64,000 nucleotides of DNA, taken from contig JAAHFP010000007.1 of NCBI GenBank assembly GCA_010672925.1, forward strand, positions 18,759-82,758. Direction: 5' to 3'. The DNA is from Symploca sp. SIO1C2 (GTDB taxonomy: Bacteria; Cyanobacteriota; Cyanobacteriia; Cyanobacteriales; Coleofasciculaceae). The translations under genes and the position numbers were made by a program. Below the pieces are notes generated by a model. The model made no database searches and was not told the DNA's origin. It saw only the letters and a list, made by a program, of their open reading frames with translations. Of the stretch, positions 1 through 7,772 are shown piece after piece. Positions within the stretch are counted from its first letter, which is position 1; the number at the start of each line of letters is the position of its first letter.

Positions 1-1337
1 TATTCACCTTGCTTCTGTTGCTTTAAAGCTGCAATCGCACGTTTTCGATCCTCTGGATGAACATTGTCTAGGAAAGATTGGGGATTCTGGTACATACTCT
101 GGCAACTACGACCCCAAATCTCTTCGTAAGCAGGACTGATGTAAATCATCTGTTCCTGTTGAGGAGCTTTCATCCAGAAAACCTGACGAATATTTTCCGC
201 CATCTGACGAAATCGCTGTTCACTCTCTCGCAGTGCTTCTTCTGCCTGCTGTTGTTCCATTGCCATTTGATTAGTAGCAATGAACTTACCAATACTTTGA
301 GCCATTAACTCAATCATTTCCTGCTCATCGGTACGAAAATTTGTACCTCTGGATTTGGTTGAAGAAAAACTCAATGTACCGTAAATTTCACCATTGACAA
401 ATATAGGAGTACAAATATAAGAGTTGAGCTTAAAATCGAGACTGGAATGCTGTGGTCTAACCTGGCTGATCTTACCAATACTATTGTAAGTTATAGTTCT
501 TTTTTGCTGGTAAGCTACAGTACAATAAGTATCTTCTAAATCTTGAAATAAATAGGGAATTAAGGATTTTAAATCCGATGTAATGGAGCGAATATCGTAG
601 GAGCTGCCTGTAATTTTAGTAATTATTCCCGTGGTTAAGCCAAAAATTTCACATCCCGTTTGGAGATAATCAGCAAATAAATATTCAATATCTTGGTAAT
701 TGGTAGTATTCAGCCGATGTAGCCTTTTGAGGTTAGAACTGAAGTTAGCTAAAGCATTAGATTTATCAATAAGTGCTGTCTCTGCCTGCTTGCGTTCCGT
801 GATATCTCTGACAATGACAATAACTTCGTCTATGTCACTAACAGCAAACCGTGCTTCATAAAAGCGGAATTGGGAATTACACCATAGTTGATACTCGAAG
901 GATTGGGTTTCTCCAGTAGTTAGTGCTCTTTTCACACAAGCCATTGCTGGTTCTGCTACTTCCCAGGGAAATATGTCATACAAACTTTTATCTAAAAATT
1001 GCCAGGGATTAAATGGCATCTGGCAGTCTTTTGCTGCTTTATAGTTTACTAACTTCCCCTCTATACTAAGCCGCAGGATCAAATCGGGTATTGCGTTAAG
1101 CAAAGCACGATTAGTAGCAAAGCTTCGGGAGAGAGCTTGGTTTGCTCTTTGTAGTTCCCTCTCCGTCTGCTCATGTTCCGCTAGTTCCGTTTGTGCTTGC
1201 TTGATAGTCGATTGTTGGATGGCAATTTGTGCTAATTCAGCATCGTGTTGCTTGATGAGTTCTGTTTTTTCAGCTTGGAGTTCTTCAACTTCTTGCTGTA
1301 GTGACTCAATAGTGCGGTACATTATATGACTAGTCAT
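1..1337 (-). CDS. PAS-GAF-PAS sensory protein, partial (3' end outside window)
   Basis: Reading the minus strand from an ATG at 1337 gives an open frame of 445 codons running off the left edge; the ORF track misses it because it has no stop in the window. Residues 1-70 are a charged coiled coil rich in Gln and Glu. A PAS-like domain follows (LLNAIPDLILRLSIEGK, then VIVIVRDITERKQAE), then a GAF-like domain (YICTPIFVNGEIYGTLSF), then a second PAS (FRQMAENIRQVFWMKAP, VHPEDRKRAIAAL). The C-terminal output, probably a histidine kinase, lies outside. The coiled coil is nearly identical to the start of the histidine kinase at 2157-3329. No transmembrane segment is seen. An alternative ATG lies 15 bases downstream at 1322. 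The domain reading is secure; the signal and output are unknown. Confidence 0.8.
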   Translation of the reverse strand, partial: MTSHIMYRTIESLQQEVEELQAEKTELIKQHDAELAQIAIQQSTIKQAQTELAEHEQTERELQRANQALSRSFATNRALLNAIPDLILRLSIEGKLVNYKAAKDCQMPFNPWQFLDKSLYDIFPWEVAEPAMACVKRALTTGETQSFEYQLWCNSQFRFYEARFAVSDIDEVIVIVRDITERKQAETALIDKSNALANFSSNLKRLHRLNTTNYQDIEYLFADYLQTGCEIFGLTTGIITKITGSSYDIRSITSDLKSLIPYLFQDLEDTYCTVAYQQKRTITYNSIGKISQVRPQHSSLDFKLNSYICTPIFVNGEIYGTLSFSSTKSRGTNFRTDEQEMIELMAQSIGKFIATNQMAMEQQQAEEALRESEQRFRQMAENIRQVFWMKAPQQEQMIYISPAYEEIWGRSCQSMYQNPQSFLDNVHPEDRKRAIAALKQQKQGE

Positions 1338-1456
1338 GAAAAAATTTTTATATTGTGTTCAATTGACCATTTTTTTTAATTCAAAATTAAGAATGCATTA
1401 AGAAAAAATAATTTTGTATTCATTAATTTTTGGTACAATACCCACTAATTATCTTT

Positions 1457-1489
1457 AATTTTGAATTTTGAATTTTGAATTTTGAATTG
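1457..1489. repeat. Heptamer tandem repeat (AATTTTG)n
   Basis: About four and a half copies of the 7-mer AATTTTG. Related 7-base arrays (TTTAGAA, TTAAGAA, AATAGGG, TTTGTTG) occur at several other gene borders in this window, as is known for short tandem repeats in filamentous cyanobacteria. Confidence 0.85.
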
Positions 1490-1593
1490 TCTGGACATTC
1501 CCTGCTCTTGTATCAGAGTGAGGGATGCCAAAACCACTTGTATCGGAATGATTAAAAATTTGGTTTTTTGCTTAGGAAAAATAGATGCTTTTG

Positions 1594-1610
1594 GGCGCAA
1601 GCATTGCGCC
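1594..1610. repeat. Short palindrome GGCGCAA-gca-TTGCGCC
   Basis: Perfect 7-bp inverted repeat with a 3-base spacer. It can form a stable hairpin between the two signalling genes. It may be a dispersed cyanobacterial repeat or contribute to transcript ends; no T-tract follows. Confidence 0.6.
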
Positions 1611-1762
1611 TCTACACCAAGAATATTATCCCGATGTAGCTGGAATTAATATTTTTACCTAACACTTGCTGGCTTAATACTGCTCGGATAATCTCTCATT
1701 ACTCCCAGCTTCCCTGATATTTTAAGCAAATTTTCTTAGCCAAGCAATACTAGAGTGGCATT

Positions 1763-1863
1763 GTATAGCCTAACCTTAAGGATTTGTTATTGTACCTAAT
1801 TATAAATAGTTTTTCTGCTTAAGTAGATAGACAAGTTAAAATCTTCTTGAAATCTTCATATAC
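1763..1863. repeat. Upstream duplicated block, copy 1
   Basis: About 100 bases, beginning GTATAGCCTAACCTTAAGGA, closely match 3557-3656. The two copies lie about 430 and 230 bases upstream of the two minus-strand signalling genes, whose 5' coding ends are also near-identical. Together they indicate an old tandem duplication covering upstream DNA and the start of the gene. Confidence 0.8.
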
Positions 1864-1938
1864 AGCGTTTGGGGAATTGGATGTGAAGCTTGACTAACAT
1901 TCAATTGGAGAATTTTACCAAACCCCACACCCTACACC

Positions 1939-2173
1939 CAATGGTGACAAGTTATAGCAAAAGGCAGAAGGCAGAGGGCAGAAGGCAGAAGGCAGAAGGT
2001 AAAAGATTGATAGGTAGAGGTTTCAGGATTCAGCATTGTCCTAACTATCCTGACGGTTGCAATAAAAGGTCCTGCGTTTTGTCAAGTACTATATATAGTG
2101 TTTAATAACTCGACCTTCGACCTTCCCCATTCGACCTTCCCCATTCCCTCTTGACCTTAACTTGTCACTAATG
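1939..2173. mobile_element. MITE-like element, family A, copy 1
   Basis: The ends are inverted copies of CAATGGTGACAAGTTA (left) and TAACTTGTCACTAATG (right), about 235 bases apart. The interior has GGCAGAA heptamers and no gene. The right end overlaps the end of the kinase gene and supplies its last five codons and stop. A second copy with the same ends is at 4765-4970. No target duplication could be fixed with confidence. Confidence 0.6.
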
Positions 2174-3329
2174 CCCCACGCCTTGAAGGGGAAAGCTCAA
2201 TAGGAGAACCACTAACAGGAATTGTCACAGTAAAGGTTGTTCCTGTACCAACTTTGCTGTCTACTGTAATTTGACCATCATGTAAATCAATAGACTTCTT
2301 GACAATGGCTAATCCCAGTCCAGTACCAGGAATATTACCAACATTGTCACCACGATGGAAGGATTCAAACAAATGTTGTAAGGTTTCTGGGGGAATGCCG
2401 ATACCGCTATCTTGAATCTGGAAAATCAGATGCCCCCCCTCAAAGGCTACTTCTAATTTAATAGTGCTGCTAACTGGTGAATATTTAATCGCATTCGAGA
2501 GCAAATTGATGAGAATCTGCCGTAGTAGTTTTTCATCTAGGCAAACTAACCATTGAGGAAGTTCAGCAACAGCCACTGCTGAGGTAGACTCAGCACCATT
2601 GTGGTACATGGGTATGATCTTATCTTCGGATAAAGAATGATTATTCTCTTCTGCTTTCTTCTCACCAAAGTTTAAGTATTCTACCGGATTTGATAGGAGT
2701 GAAGCAGTTGCATAGGGGCTAGAGTCGTCATAGTTTAAACGACAACAATTGGCTCCTAACAGTTGCTGTTCTTGAACAGTATCTTGGGATAAGCACCGGA
2801 AAATAACATTGTGCTTCTTACCTTCGCTTTGCTGCAACTCTTCTACCAAATTGGAACAAAAGCTAGTGATATTTATCCAGGAAGGATTTAATCTTAATCT
2901 TCGATCGTCTATTTTACTCCAGAATAGTATATCATCTAACATCTCGGTCATATGTTGAACCGTGGAGCAAATTCGCTCAAAATGAACTTGTTTTTTCTGC
3001 TCAGTCCATTTGTGGTTGTAGTGTTGCAGTAATTCCGTGGAACTGAGAATTTTCGCCAAAGGTGTGCGAAATTCATGGGAAGTCATGCAAACAAAGCGAG
3101 ATTTAAGTTCATTCAGTTCTTGTTCTTCTTCAAGAGCTTTGCGCATTTTATGCTCCGTCTGCTCATGCTGGGCTAGTTCAATTTGTGCTTGCTCGATAGT
3201 TGATTGTTGGGTCGCAATTTGTTCTAATTCCGCATTGTGCTGCTTTATGAGTTCGATTTTTTCAGCCTGGAGTTGTTCAACTTCTTGCTGTAGTGACTCA
3301 ATAGTTCCGTATATTGTCTGGTTAGCCAT
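2157..3329 (-). CDS. Cytosolic sensor histidine kinase
   Basis: A 390-aa kinase. Residues 1-75 form a coiled coil; the HisKA H-box is MTSHEFRTPLAKI with His at about 85; the HATPase domain has an N-box (LINLLSNAIKYSP, about 270), G1 (DSGIGIP) and G2 (GTGLGLAIVKKS). There is no membrane segment and no recognisable input domain beyond the coiled coil, so it probably senses through a partner. I chose the ATG at 3329 (MANQTIYG) over the ORF-track start at 3389 because the neighbouring homologue begins at the equivalent place. A stretch of about 70 residues between HisKA and HATPase looks poorly conserved. The last five residues and the stop come from a MITE end. No response regulator lies next to it. 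Confidence 0.9.
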   Translation of the reverse strand: MANQTIYGTIESLQQEVEQLQAEKIELIKQHNAELEQIATQQSTIEQAQIELAQHEQTEHKMRKALEEEQELNELKSRFVCMTSHEFRTPLAKILSSTELLQHYNHKWTEQKKQVHFERICSTVQHMTEMLDDILFWSKIDDRRLRLNPSWINITSFCSNLVEELQQSEGKKHNVIFRCLSQDTVQEQQLLGANCCRLNYDDSSPYATASLLSNPVEYLNFGEKKAEENNHSLSEDKIIPMYHNGAESTSAVAVAELPQWLVCLDEKLLRQILINLLSNAIKYSPVSSTIKLEVAFEGGHLIFQIQDSGIGIPPETLQHLFESFHRGDNVGNIPGTGLGLAIVKKSIDLHDGQITVDSKVGTGTTFTVTIPVSGSPIELSPSRRGALVTS

Positions 3330-3556
3330 GAAACTTTTGTATAGCGTGTGCGTTTGAGATTCCTTCTTCTTACACCAAATCCCGGTCAACCACCCTTTTT
3401 GAAGAAAGTTCGGAGAGTTAGGGCAGCAGCAGCAATCCCCATCGACTTCAATGGGAAAAAGAATAGGGGATTTAATATTAGATGAACAGCACTTTTACTT
3501 GTACCTTTGGTGTAGGCTCCAAGGCAATTCCAGTGAAAAATCTTTCGCCACGAAAT

Positions 3557-3656
3557 TATAGCCTAACCTTAAGGATTCGTTATAATACTTAATTATAGAT
3601 AATTTTTCTGCTTGAGTAGATAGACAAATTCAAAACTTCTTAAATCTTCATAATAT
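3557..3656. repeat. Upstream duplicated block, copy 2
   Basis: Second copy of the block at 1763-1863 with scattered substitutions. It contains AT-rich stretches, including TATAAT on the plus strand, but no promoter can be assigned. The rest of the 3330-3805 gap holds the palindromic element listed next. Confidence 0.8.
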
Positions 3657-3662
3657 ACCAGT

Positions 3663-3750
3663 CGCCAGGGTGGTTAAGACATTTCTCAAGTAAGGCAAGT
3701 TAGTTAACAAGGGGCTTAAGCCCCTTGTCTCTGTTCTAATCACCTTGGCG
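3663..3750. repeat. Nested palindromic element
   Basis: The outer arms CGCCAGGGTGGTT and AATCACCTTGGCG are inverted repeats. At the centre (3707-3728) is a perfect 22-bp palindrome built on ACAAGGGGCTT. It lies between the 3' end of the protease gene and the 5' side of the kinase gene, so the transcript hairpin could act as a terminator. It resembles dispersed palindromes of cyanobacteria. Confidence 0.7.
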
Positions 3751-3805
3751 TTTGCTATATGCTGGAGATTCTGCTCAACAGCAGGAAGAGAGGGAGTCTC
3801 CAATT

Positions 3806-4648
3806 TCAACGGCGTCTAAATTCGATGATATTTTCTTTAATCGTAACGTCATAGCCGACATAGAAGTCTTGTCCCAGTAGTCCAATAGGCATAGCAGGGG
3901 GAGCAACTGCTACTTTTACCTTACTCTTGAAGCGACCATTGATTTCTATAGAATCGGCAATAGCTACTGGCAGGGCAACTATGCTACCATCAGCAATAGC
4001 CACTGTTTTGATTTCTACTGGTTGAAGTTGCAAGCTAGCTGCTATTGACCTAGTTACCAGAGTACTGCTGGCTCCTGTATCAAACAACATCTCAAATTTC
4101 TGCTTGCCATTGAAGGTAACTTCAATTACCGGTATTCGACTTTGTCTCCCTTTGATGGGAACGGAGAAATAATCTGGTTCCGTGTCACCCTCCTTGGGCT
4201 TTTCTGGGGGAGGAGCGGCTTTAGTTTTTGCTTCTGCCATAAACCGCTGGTATTGGGGTAGTCTTTGTTGAGCATTAGCGTAATTAGCATCAGAAGCAGG
4301 AACAGATTTCAACAAGTCAATTGCTCTTTGCCATTGGCTAGCAACTAAGTTCCAGTCATCTCGGGATACTGCTGATTTAGCAATGGTAATCGCACCAGTG
4401 GCAATATCGATCGCGTGAGGATAGGCATCGGAGTTTGTAGAGGCAGTGGGTTCTGGTGATGGTGAGGCTTTAGGTTTAGGTGTTGGCGTTGGGGAAGCAG
4501 CAGGAGTAGGACTGGTAACAGGAGAAGCAGGAGTAGCATCGGTTAAATTAGCAGTATCAGTATCATTGTTACCACAACCAAGAGAGCCCAAAGCTAAGAT
4601 ACTTGATAAAGCTATCAAAGTACCGGTTTTAAGAACAGGTTTGAACAT
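3806..4648 (-). CDS. Retropepsin-like aspartic protease, probable lipoprotein
   Basis: 280 aa. The N-terminus has a basic start, a hydrophobic stretch and Cys after LALGSLG, suggesting a lipoprotein signal although the lipobox is not ideal. Residues about 30-75 are a Pro/Ser/Thr-rich spacer. Residues 80-160 are helical and TPR-like. The C-terminal domain carries the single-copy active-site motif MLFDTGASSTLVT and ends GLLGQDFYVGYDVTIKENIIEF, as in clan AA single-domain aspartic proteases, which act as dimers. It is expected on the periplasmic face of a membrane. The gene at 63.5 kb is a broken homologue with the same C-terminus. A TTTAGAA heptamer array starts immediately upstream of the start codon. 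Confidence 0.8.
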   Translation of the reverse strand: MFKPVLKTGTLIALSSILALGSLGCGNNDTDTANLTDATPASPVTSPTPAASPTPTPKPKASPSPEPTASTNSDAYPHAIDIATGAITIAKSAVSRDDWNLVASQWQRAIDLLKSVPASDANYANAQQRLPQYQRFMAEAKTKAAPPPEKPKEGDTEPDYFSVPIKGRQSRIPVIEVTFNGKQKFEMLFDTGASSTLVTRSIAASLQLQPVEIKTVAIADGSIVALPVAIADSIEINGRFKSKVKVAVAPPAMPIGLLGQDFYVGYDVTIKENIIEFRRR

Positions 4649-4682
4649 GAATTTAGAATTTAGAATTTAGAATTTAGAATTG
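4649..4682. repeat. Heptamer tandem repeat (GAATTTA)n
   Basis: Four to five copies of the 7-mer directly before the ATG of the protease gene at 4648. It occupies the place where a ribosome-binding site would be expected, so this start has no visible Shine-Dalgarno sequence. Confidence 0.85.
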
Positions 4683-4764
4683 GTATATTTAATTCTTCCC
4701 GGTGAAATCTAATAAAAACAATAAATCAGGCTCTCCTGTTACCTGTTGCCTATGACCTTTTGCC

Positions 4765-4970
4765 CAATGGTGACAAGTTAAAAGGTAGTGCATTTTGTCA
4801 ACTCCCATATATGACGTAGTGGTTCTAAAAAAACTTATATATGGAAATACCCCAAGGGTGTCAGAAAATTGTATTCTTCTTCCGGAAGCTCCTCTGCTCC
4901 TCTGCTCCTCTGCTCCTCTGCTCCTCCGCTCCCTTGACAACAGAATTTTTGCCTTAACTTGTCACCAATG
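4765..4970. mobile_element. MITE-like element, family A, copy 2
   Basis: Ends CAATGGTGACAAGTTA and TAACTTGTCACCAATG are inverted, and the similarity of the two ends extends weakly inward for about 38 bases. The interior contains a CTCCTCTG-type minisatellite at 4888-4933. The last 39 bases match 55002-55040 with about three differences, so fragments of this family are dispersed. It fills most of the 4649-4993 gap. Confidence 0.65.
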
Positions 4971-4993
4971 CCTGTTCCCTCTTACCTTCTAGC

Positions 4994-5206
4994 TTATTGA
5001 TGAGATTGATAGGCTTTAGCAGAAGCTCGGATCCAAATAGATACAGCGATCGTTAAGGGAATTAGTAAGAATAACATGCCAGAAACTAAAGGATGTGCTC
5101 GTACCGTTGGACTAAACATCATCATCGCTACTCCTAAGGCACAATAAACTAGTCCACCAAGGGGTAGTCCAATTACTAGCAAAGCGAATTTATTGTCATC
5201 ATTCAT
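4994..5206 (-). CDS. Small two-helix membrane protein, unknown function
   Basis: 70 aa: a short acidic N-terminus, a hydrophobic helix (FALLVIGLPLGGLVYCALGVAMMM), a polar loop, a second helix (VSGMLFLLIPLTIAVSIWI) and a short basic tail. It is divergently placed 60 bases from the ion channel gene and may share its promoter region. I do not recognise the family. The clear two-helix topology favours a real gene. Confidence 0.6.
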   Translation of the reverse strand: MNDDNKFALLVIGLPLGGLVYCALGVAMMMFSPTVRAHPLVSGMLFLLIPLTIAVSIWIRASAKAYQSHQ

Positions 5207-5266
5207 TGCAGTTGCCTCGATTAGCTCCCATATCTTTAAATTATATCTTCCCTTTTAGGTCAACCA

Positions 5267-6700
5267 ATGAGCCATCACAAAACCTTAAAGTCTCGTCTTG
5301 ATCGCTTTATTCATGCTCCCCAAACTGAATTGGTGCTCACTGTGTTGATTCTACTAGCAGTGATTTTGGTGATTGCAGAAGTTGCTCTTGAAGGTAAAGG
5401 TGTCAAGTATAAGTTAGTTTATCTTACTCAAGATTTGTTAACGGGGATATTTATTACTGAGCTAGCTATTCGCTATTTTGTCGCCCGCAAGAAGCGGCGT
5501 TTTTTCCGCAACTACTGGGTAGATATTATTGCAGTAATGCCTTTCTTTCGAGCATTTCGCCTCTTGCGCCTGTTACGGATGTTAAGACTCCTGAGAGCAG
5601 CAATTTTGTTGAACCGGAACCTGCATCGGGTCTCATCTCCTTTCGCTGCCAGTTTAGGGGCTCAGATTGGGGTTTTTCTGAGTGTGGGCTTAATTATCCT
5701 TATCGGTGCTTTGGCAATCTACCTGTTGGAGGGGAGAAATAATCAGGCATTTGCTTCGGTGACAGATGCTTTGTGGTGGAGCTTTTTTACCCTGGTATCG
5801 GGAGAACCCATTGGTGGTGAACCCCAAACCACTGCTGGACGTTTTATTACCCTCATTGTAATGATTGGGGGTTTGACCATGTTTGCAGTGTTTACAGGGG
5901 TGGTTTCTGCTGTAATGATGCAAAGACTCAAAATAGTAATGGATGTCAAAAATTTGGAACTAGATGAACTGCGCAACCATATTGTTATCTGCGGCTGGAA
6001 CCGTAGTGGACATCTAATTATTGAAGAACTTCATGCCGATCCGAGCATGAAGCATTATCCTATTGTGGTGGTAGCGGAATTTACGGAAACACCGGAACAC
6101 GAACTCAAGCGTATAGATCTTTCCCGACTTTACTTCAAAATTGGTGACTATACCATCATTGACGTGTTGGAAAGTGTCGGGATTTATCATGCTGCACGGG
6201 CAATTTTGTTGGCAGATGCTACCCATCCTCGCAGTGATCAGGACCGGGATGCCAGAACAGTTTTAGCAGCTTTGACCATTGAAAAACTACATCCAGGGAT
6301 CTACACCTGTGCTCAACTTCTGGATCGGAAAAATAATGTGCAACTGCGAGTAGCGGGAGTTGAGGATGTAATCGTTGCCGCTGAGTTGGCAAGTCACTTG
6401 ATTGCTACCTCAGTTCGGAACCAGGGTTCTGTGGATGTACTAGCAGAGTTACTTACTGTACAGATTGGTAACCAATTTTATAATATACCCTTACCGGAGC
6501 AGTGGGTGGGTATGGCGTTTTGGGAAGTTTCTCAGTTACTGAAAGATGAGTTTGATACAATCCTGCTAGCAATAGAACGACAAGCCAATGGTAATCGAGA
6601 AACTATAGTTAATCCTCCTAAAGAGCAACCAGTAATGCTCGGTGATAATCTTGTGGTTATTGCTCGTAGTTTGCCTCAGGTTGTAGGAAGGAAGGGGTAA
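5267..6700 (+). CDS. Voltage-gated-type ion channel with RCK (TrkA-N) domain and atypical pore
   Basis: 477 aa. Six membrane segments: S1 about 22-42, S2 56-75, an S4-like stretch with Arg every third residue (FRLLRLLRMLRLLR, about 97-112), S5 128-150, a pore helix (DALWWSFFTL) and S6 (FITLIVMIGGLTMFAVFTGVV). The C-terminal half is a RCK/TrkA-N domain (NHIVICGWNRSGHLIIEEL) with a TrkA-C-like tail. The selectivity loop reads TLVSGEPIGGEP where potassium channels have TVGYGD, so ion selectivity cannot be assumed. The gene is probably monocistronic. The channel fold is secure and the ion is not. Confidence 0.85.
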   Translation: MSHHKTLKSRLDRFIHAPQTELVLTVLILLAVILVIAEVALEGKGVKYKLVYLTQDLLTGIFITELAIRYFVARKKRRFFRNYWVDIIAVMPFFRAFRLLRLLRMLRLLRAAILLNRNLHRVSSPFAASLGAQIGVFLSVGLIILIGALAIYLLEGRNNQAFASVTDALWWSFFTLVSGEPIGGEPQTTAGRFITLIVMIGGLTMFAVFTGVVSAVMMQRLKIVMDVKNLELDELRNHIVICGWNRSGHLIIEELHADPSMKHYPIVVVAEFTETPEHELKRIDLSRLYFKIGDYTIIDVLESVGIYHAARAILLADATHPRSDQDRDARTVLAALTIEKLHPGIYTCAQLLDRKNNVQLRVAGVEDVIVAAELASHLIATSVRNQGSVDVLAELLTVQIGNQFYNIPLPEQWVGMAFWEVSQLLKDEFDTILLAIERQANGNRETIVNPPKEQPVMLGDNLVVIARSLPQVVGRKG

Positions 6701-6808
6701 GAGAGTTGAGGTTGTTTGTTATTTGTTGTTTGTTGTTTGCGATCGCAGATTTTATTATTTTAGGATTTCACTAGCCAGAAATTAGAAAATATACGGAATT
6801 TAAGGTAA

Positions 6809-7389
6809 ATGACCCACACACCCGTAAAACTGACTTTTGAGCAATATCTCGAATATGACGATGGCACGGATAACCGTTATGAACTATGTGATGGGGAGCT
6901 AATACAAATGCCCCCAGAGTCAAAAAGAAATATCTGGATCTCCCTGTGGCTAAGAGATGAATTAGTCCAACTGGGTAATCGACGTTTGGTTTTGCCTAGC
7001 AATTGTTGTGAATTGCAAGTAATTGGAAAACACAAAACCGTTTCCCTGACTTAGTGGTAATTAGGGAAGAGCATCTCATCGAGCCTGAAAAACGATGCAC
7101 TATCACTCTCAATATGCCTCCCCCACGGTTAGTTGTTGAGGTAGTCAGCCCTTACCGCCATCAAAAAGATGAAAACTACAAACGTGATTATATTGAGAAG
7201 CGACAACAGTATGAGCAACGAGGTATTCCTGAATACTGGATTGTTGACCCTCAAGCACAGTTAGTCACTGTACTGCTATTGATCAATGGTAGGTATCAGG
7301 CAACTGAATTCACTGGTAATCAGCGGATTGTTTCTCTAATTTTTCCTGAATTAGAACTGACTGCTAAACAGGTTTTGGAAGCTAGGTGA
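6809..7389 (+). pseudogene. Uma2-family (DUF820) endonuclease-like gene, frameshifted
   Basis: Two overlapping ORFs (6809-7054 and 7054-7389) make one Uma2-family protein of about 193 aa. The first ends ELQVIGKHKTVSLT. The other frame reads NRFPDLVVIREEH at the same place, as expected in the family, and continues with PRLVVEVVSP, the PD-(D/E)xK-like core, and YEQRGIPEYWIVDP. Loss of one A in the run CACAAAACC at about 7035 explains the shift. It is either a true pseudogene or a sequencing error. Uma2 genes are very common in cyanobacteria and often sit among toxin-antitoxin and repeat DNA. Confidence 0.85.
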
Positions 7390-7427
7390 TATCAAATCCG
7401 GTATTCATAAACCAGTTATGCCCACAT

Positions 7428-7457
7428 TGTAGAGACGTTGCATGCAACGTCTCTACA
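7428..7457. repeat. 30-bp perfect palindrome, copy 1
   Basis: Self-complementary over 30 bases (arm TGTAGAGACGTTGCA). An identical copy is at 14702-14731, on the other side of the NACHT gene. Both sit at the broken end of a gene remnant. Confidence 0.9.
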
Positions 7458-7486
7458 GGGTTTTCGCGGTTGCCTTATTTGTGGTC

Positions 7487-7606
7487 TAGCTTTCATCTTT
7501 TGGAAGGCTACAACTGACTGCTGCGGATTTAGTCAATGCTTGGACTTATGCTGAGGCTTACCCAGAAGAAATTGAAGCAGCACTTCGAGAAGAGGATAAA
7601 GAATAA
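7487..7606 (+). pseudogene. 3' remnant of a DUF433-like antitoxin gene
   Basis: From the stop at 7487-7489 the frame codes LSSFGRLQLTAADLVNAW and TYAEAYPEEIEAALREEDKE before a TAA at 7604-7606. The DLVNAWxYAEAYPEEI pattern resembles the C-terminus of DUF433 antitoxin-like proteins. There is no start codon, and the 5' part is replaced by the palindrome-bearing repeat. The family assignment is by memory of the pattern and is tentative; the frame is clearly protein-like. Confidence 0.5.
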
Positions 7607-7772
7607 TAGAAATCTTTCTCTTGATATTGCTTTTATTTTTTGATACTATTATTTCATAATAGGAAATGTGTGCGCCTATATATAAATAAGTAGGGAGCAG
7701 TCAACTTTCATAACCTGGTGGTGAAATTTCTTCATCTGGGCTACCTTCTGTCTTATCCCCGGTTTCCCTTCT

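Larger units (their letters stand above)
1338..2156. other. Repeat-filled intergenic region
   Basis: About 820 bases without a credible gene. It holds a TTTTGAA heptamer array, a short palindrome, one copy of a block duplicated upstream of the next kinase gene, and most of a MITE-like element (all listed separately). The 71-aa plus-strand ORF at 1890-2105 is low-complexity repeat and is not accepted. Confidence 0.7.
7390..7772. other. Intergenic region with palindrome and gene remnant
   Basis: Holds the 30-bp palindrome at 7428-7457 and the DUF433-like remnant at 7502-7606. The last 165 bases before the NACHT gene are AT-rich around 7620-7670 (TTGATATTGCTTTTATTTTT) and could hold its promoter, but no convincing -35/-10 pair is seen. 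Confidence 0.6.

Noticed and set aside
3037-3357. 106-aa plus-strand ORF
   Set aside because: Antisense to the coiled coil of the histidine kinase; Cys/Ser-rich as expected for such a shadow.
4345-4539. 64-aa Leu-rich minus ORF
   Set aside because: Shifted frame of the Pro/Ser/Thr-rich spacer in the protease gene.
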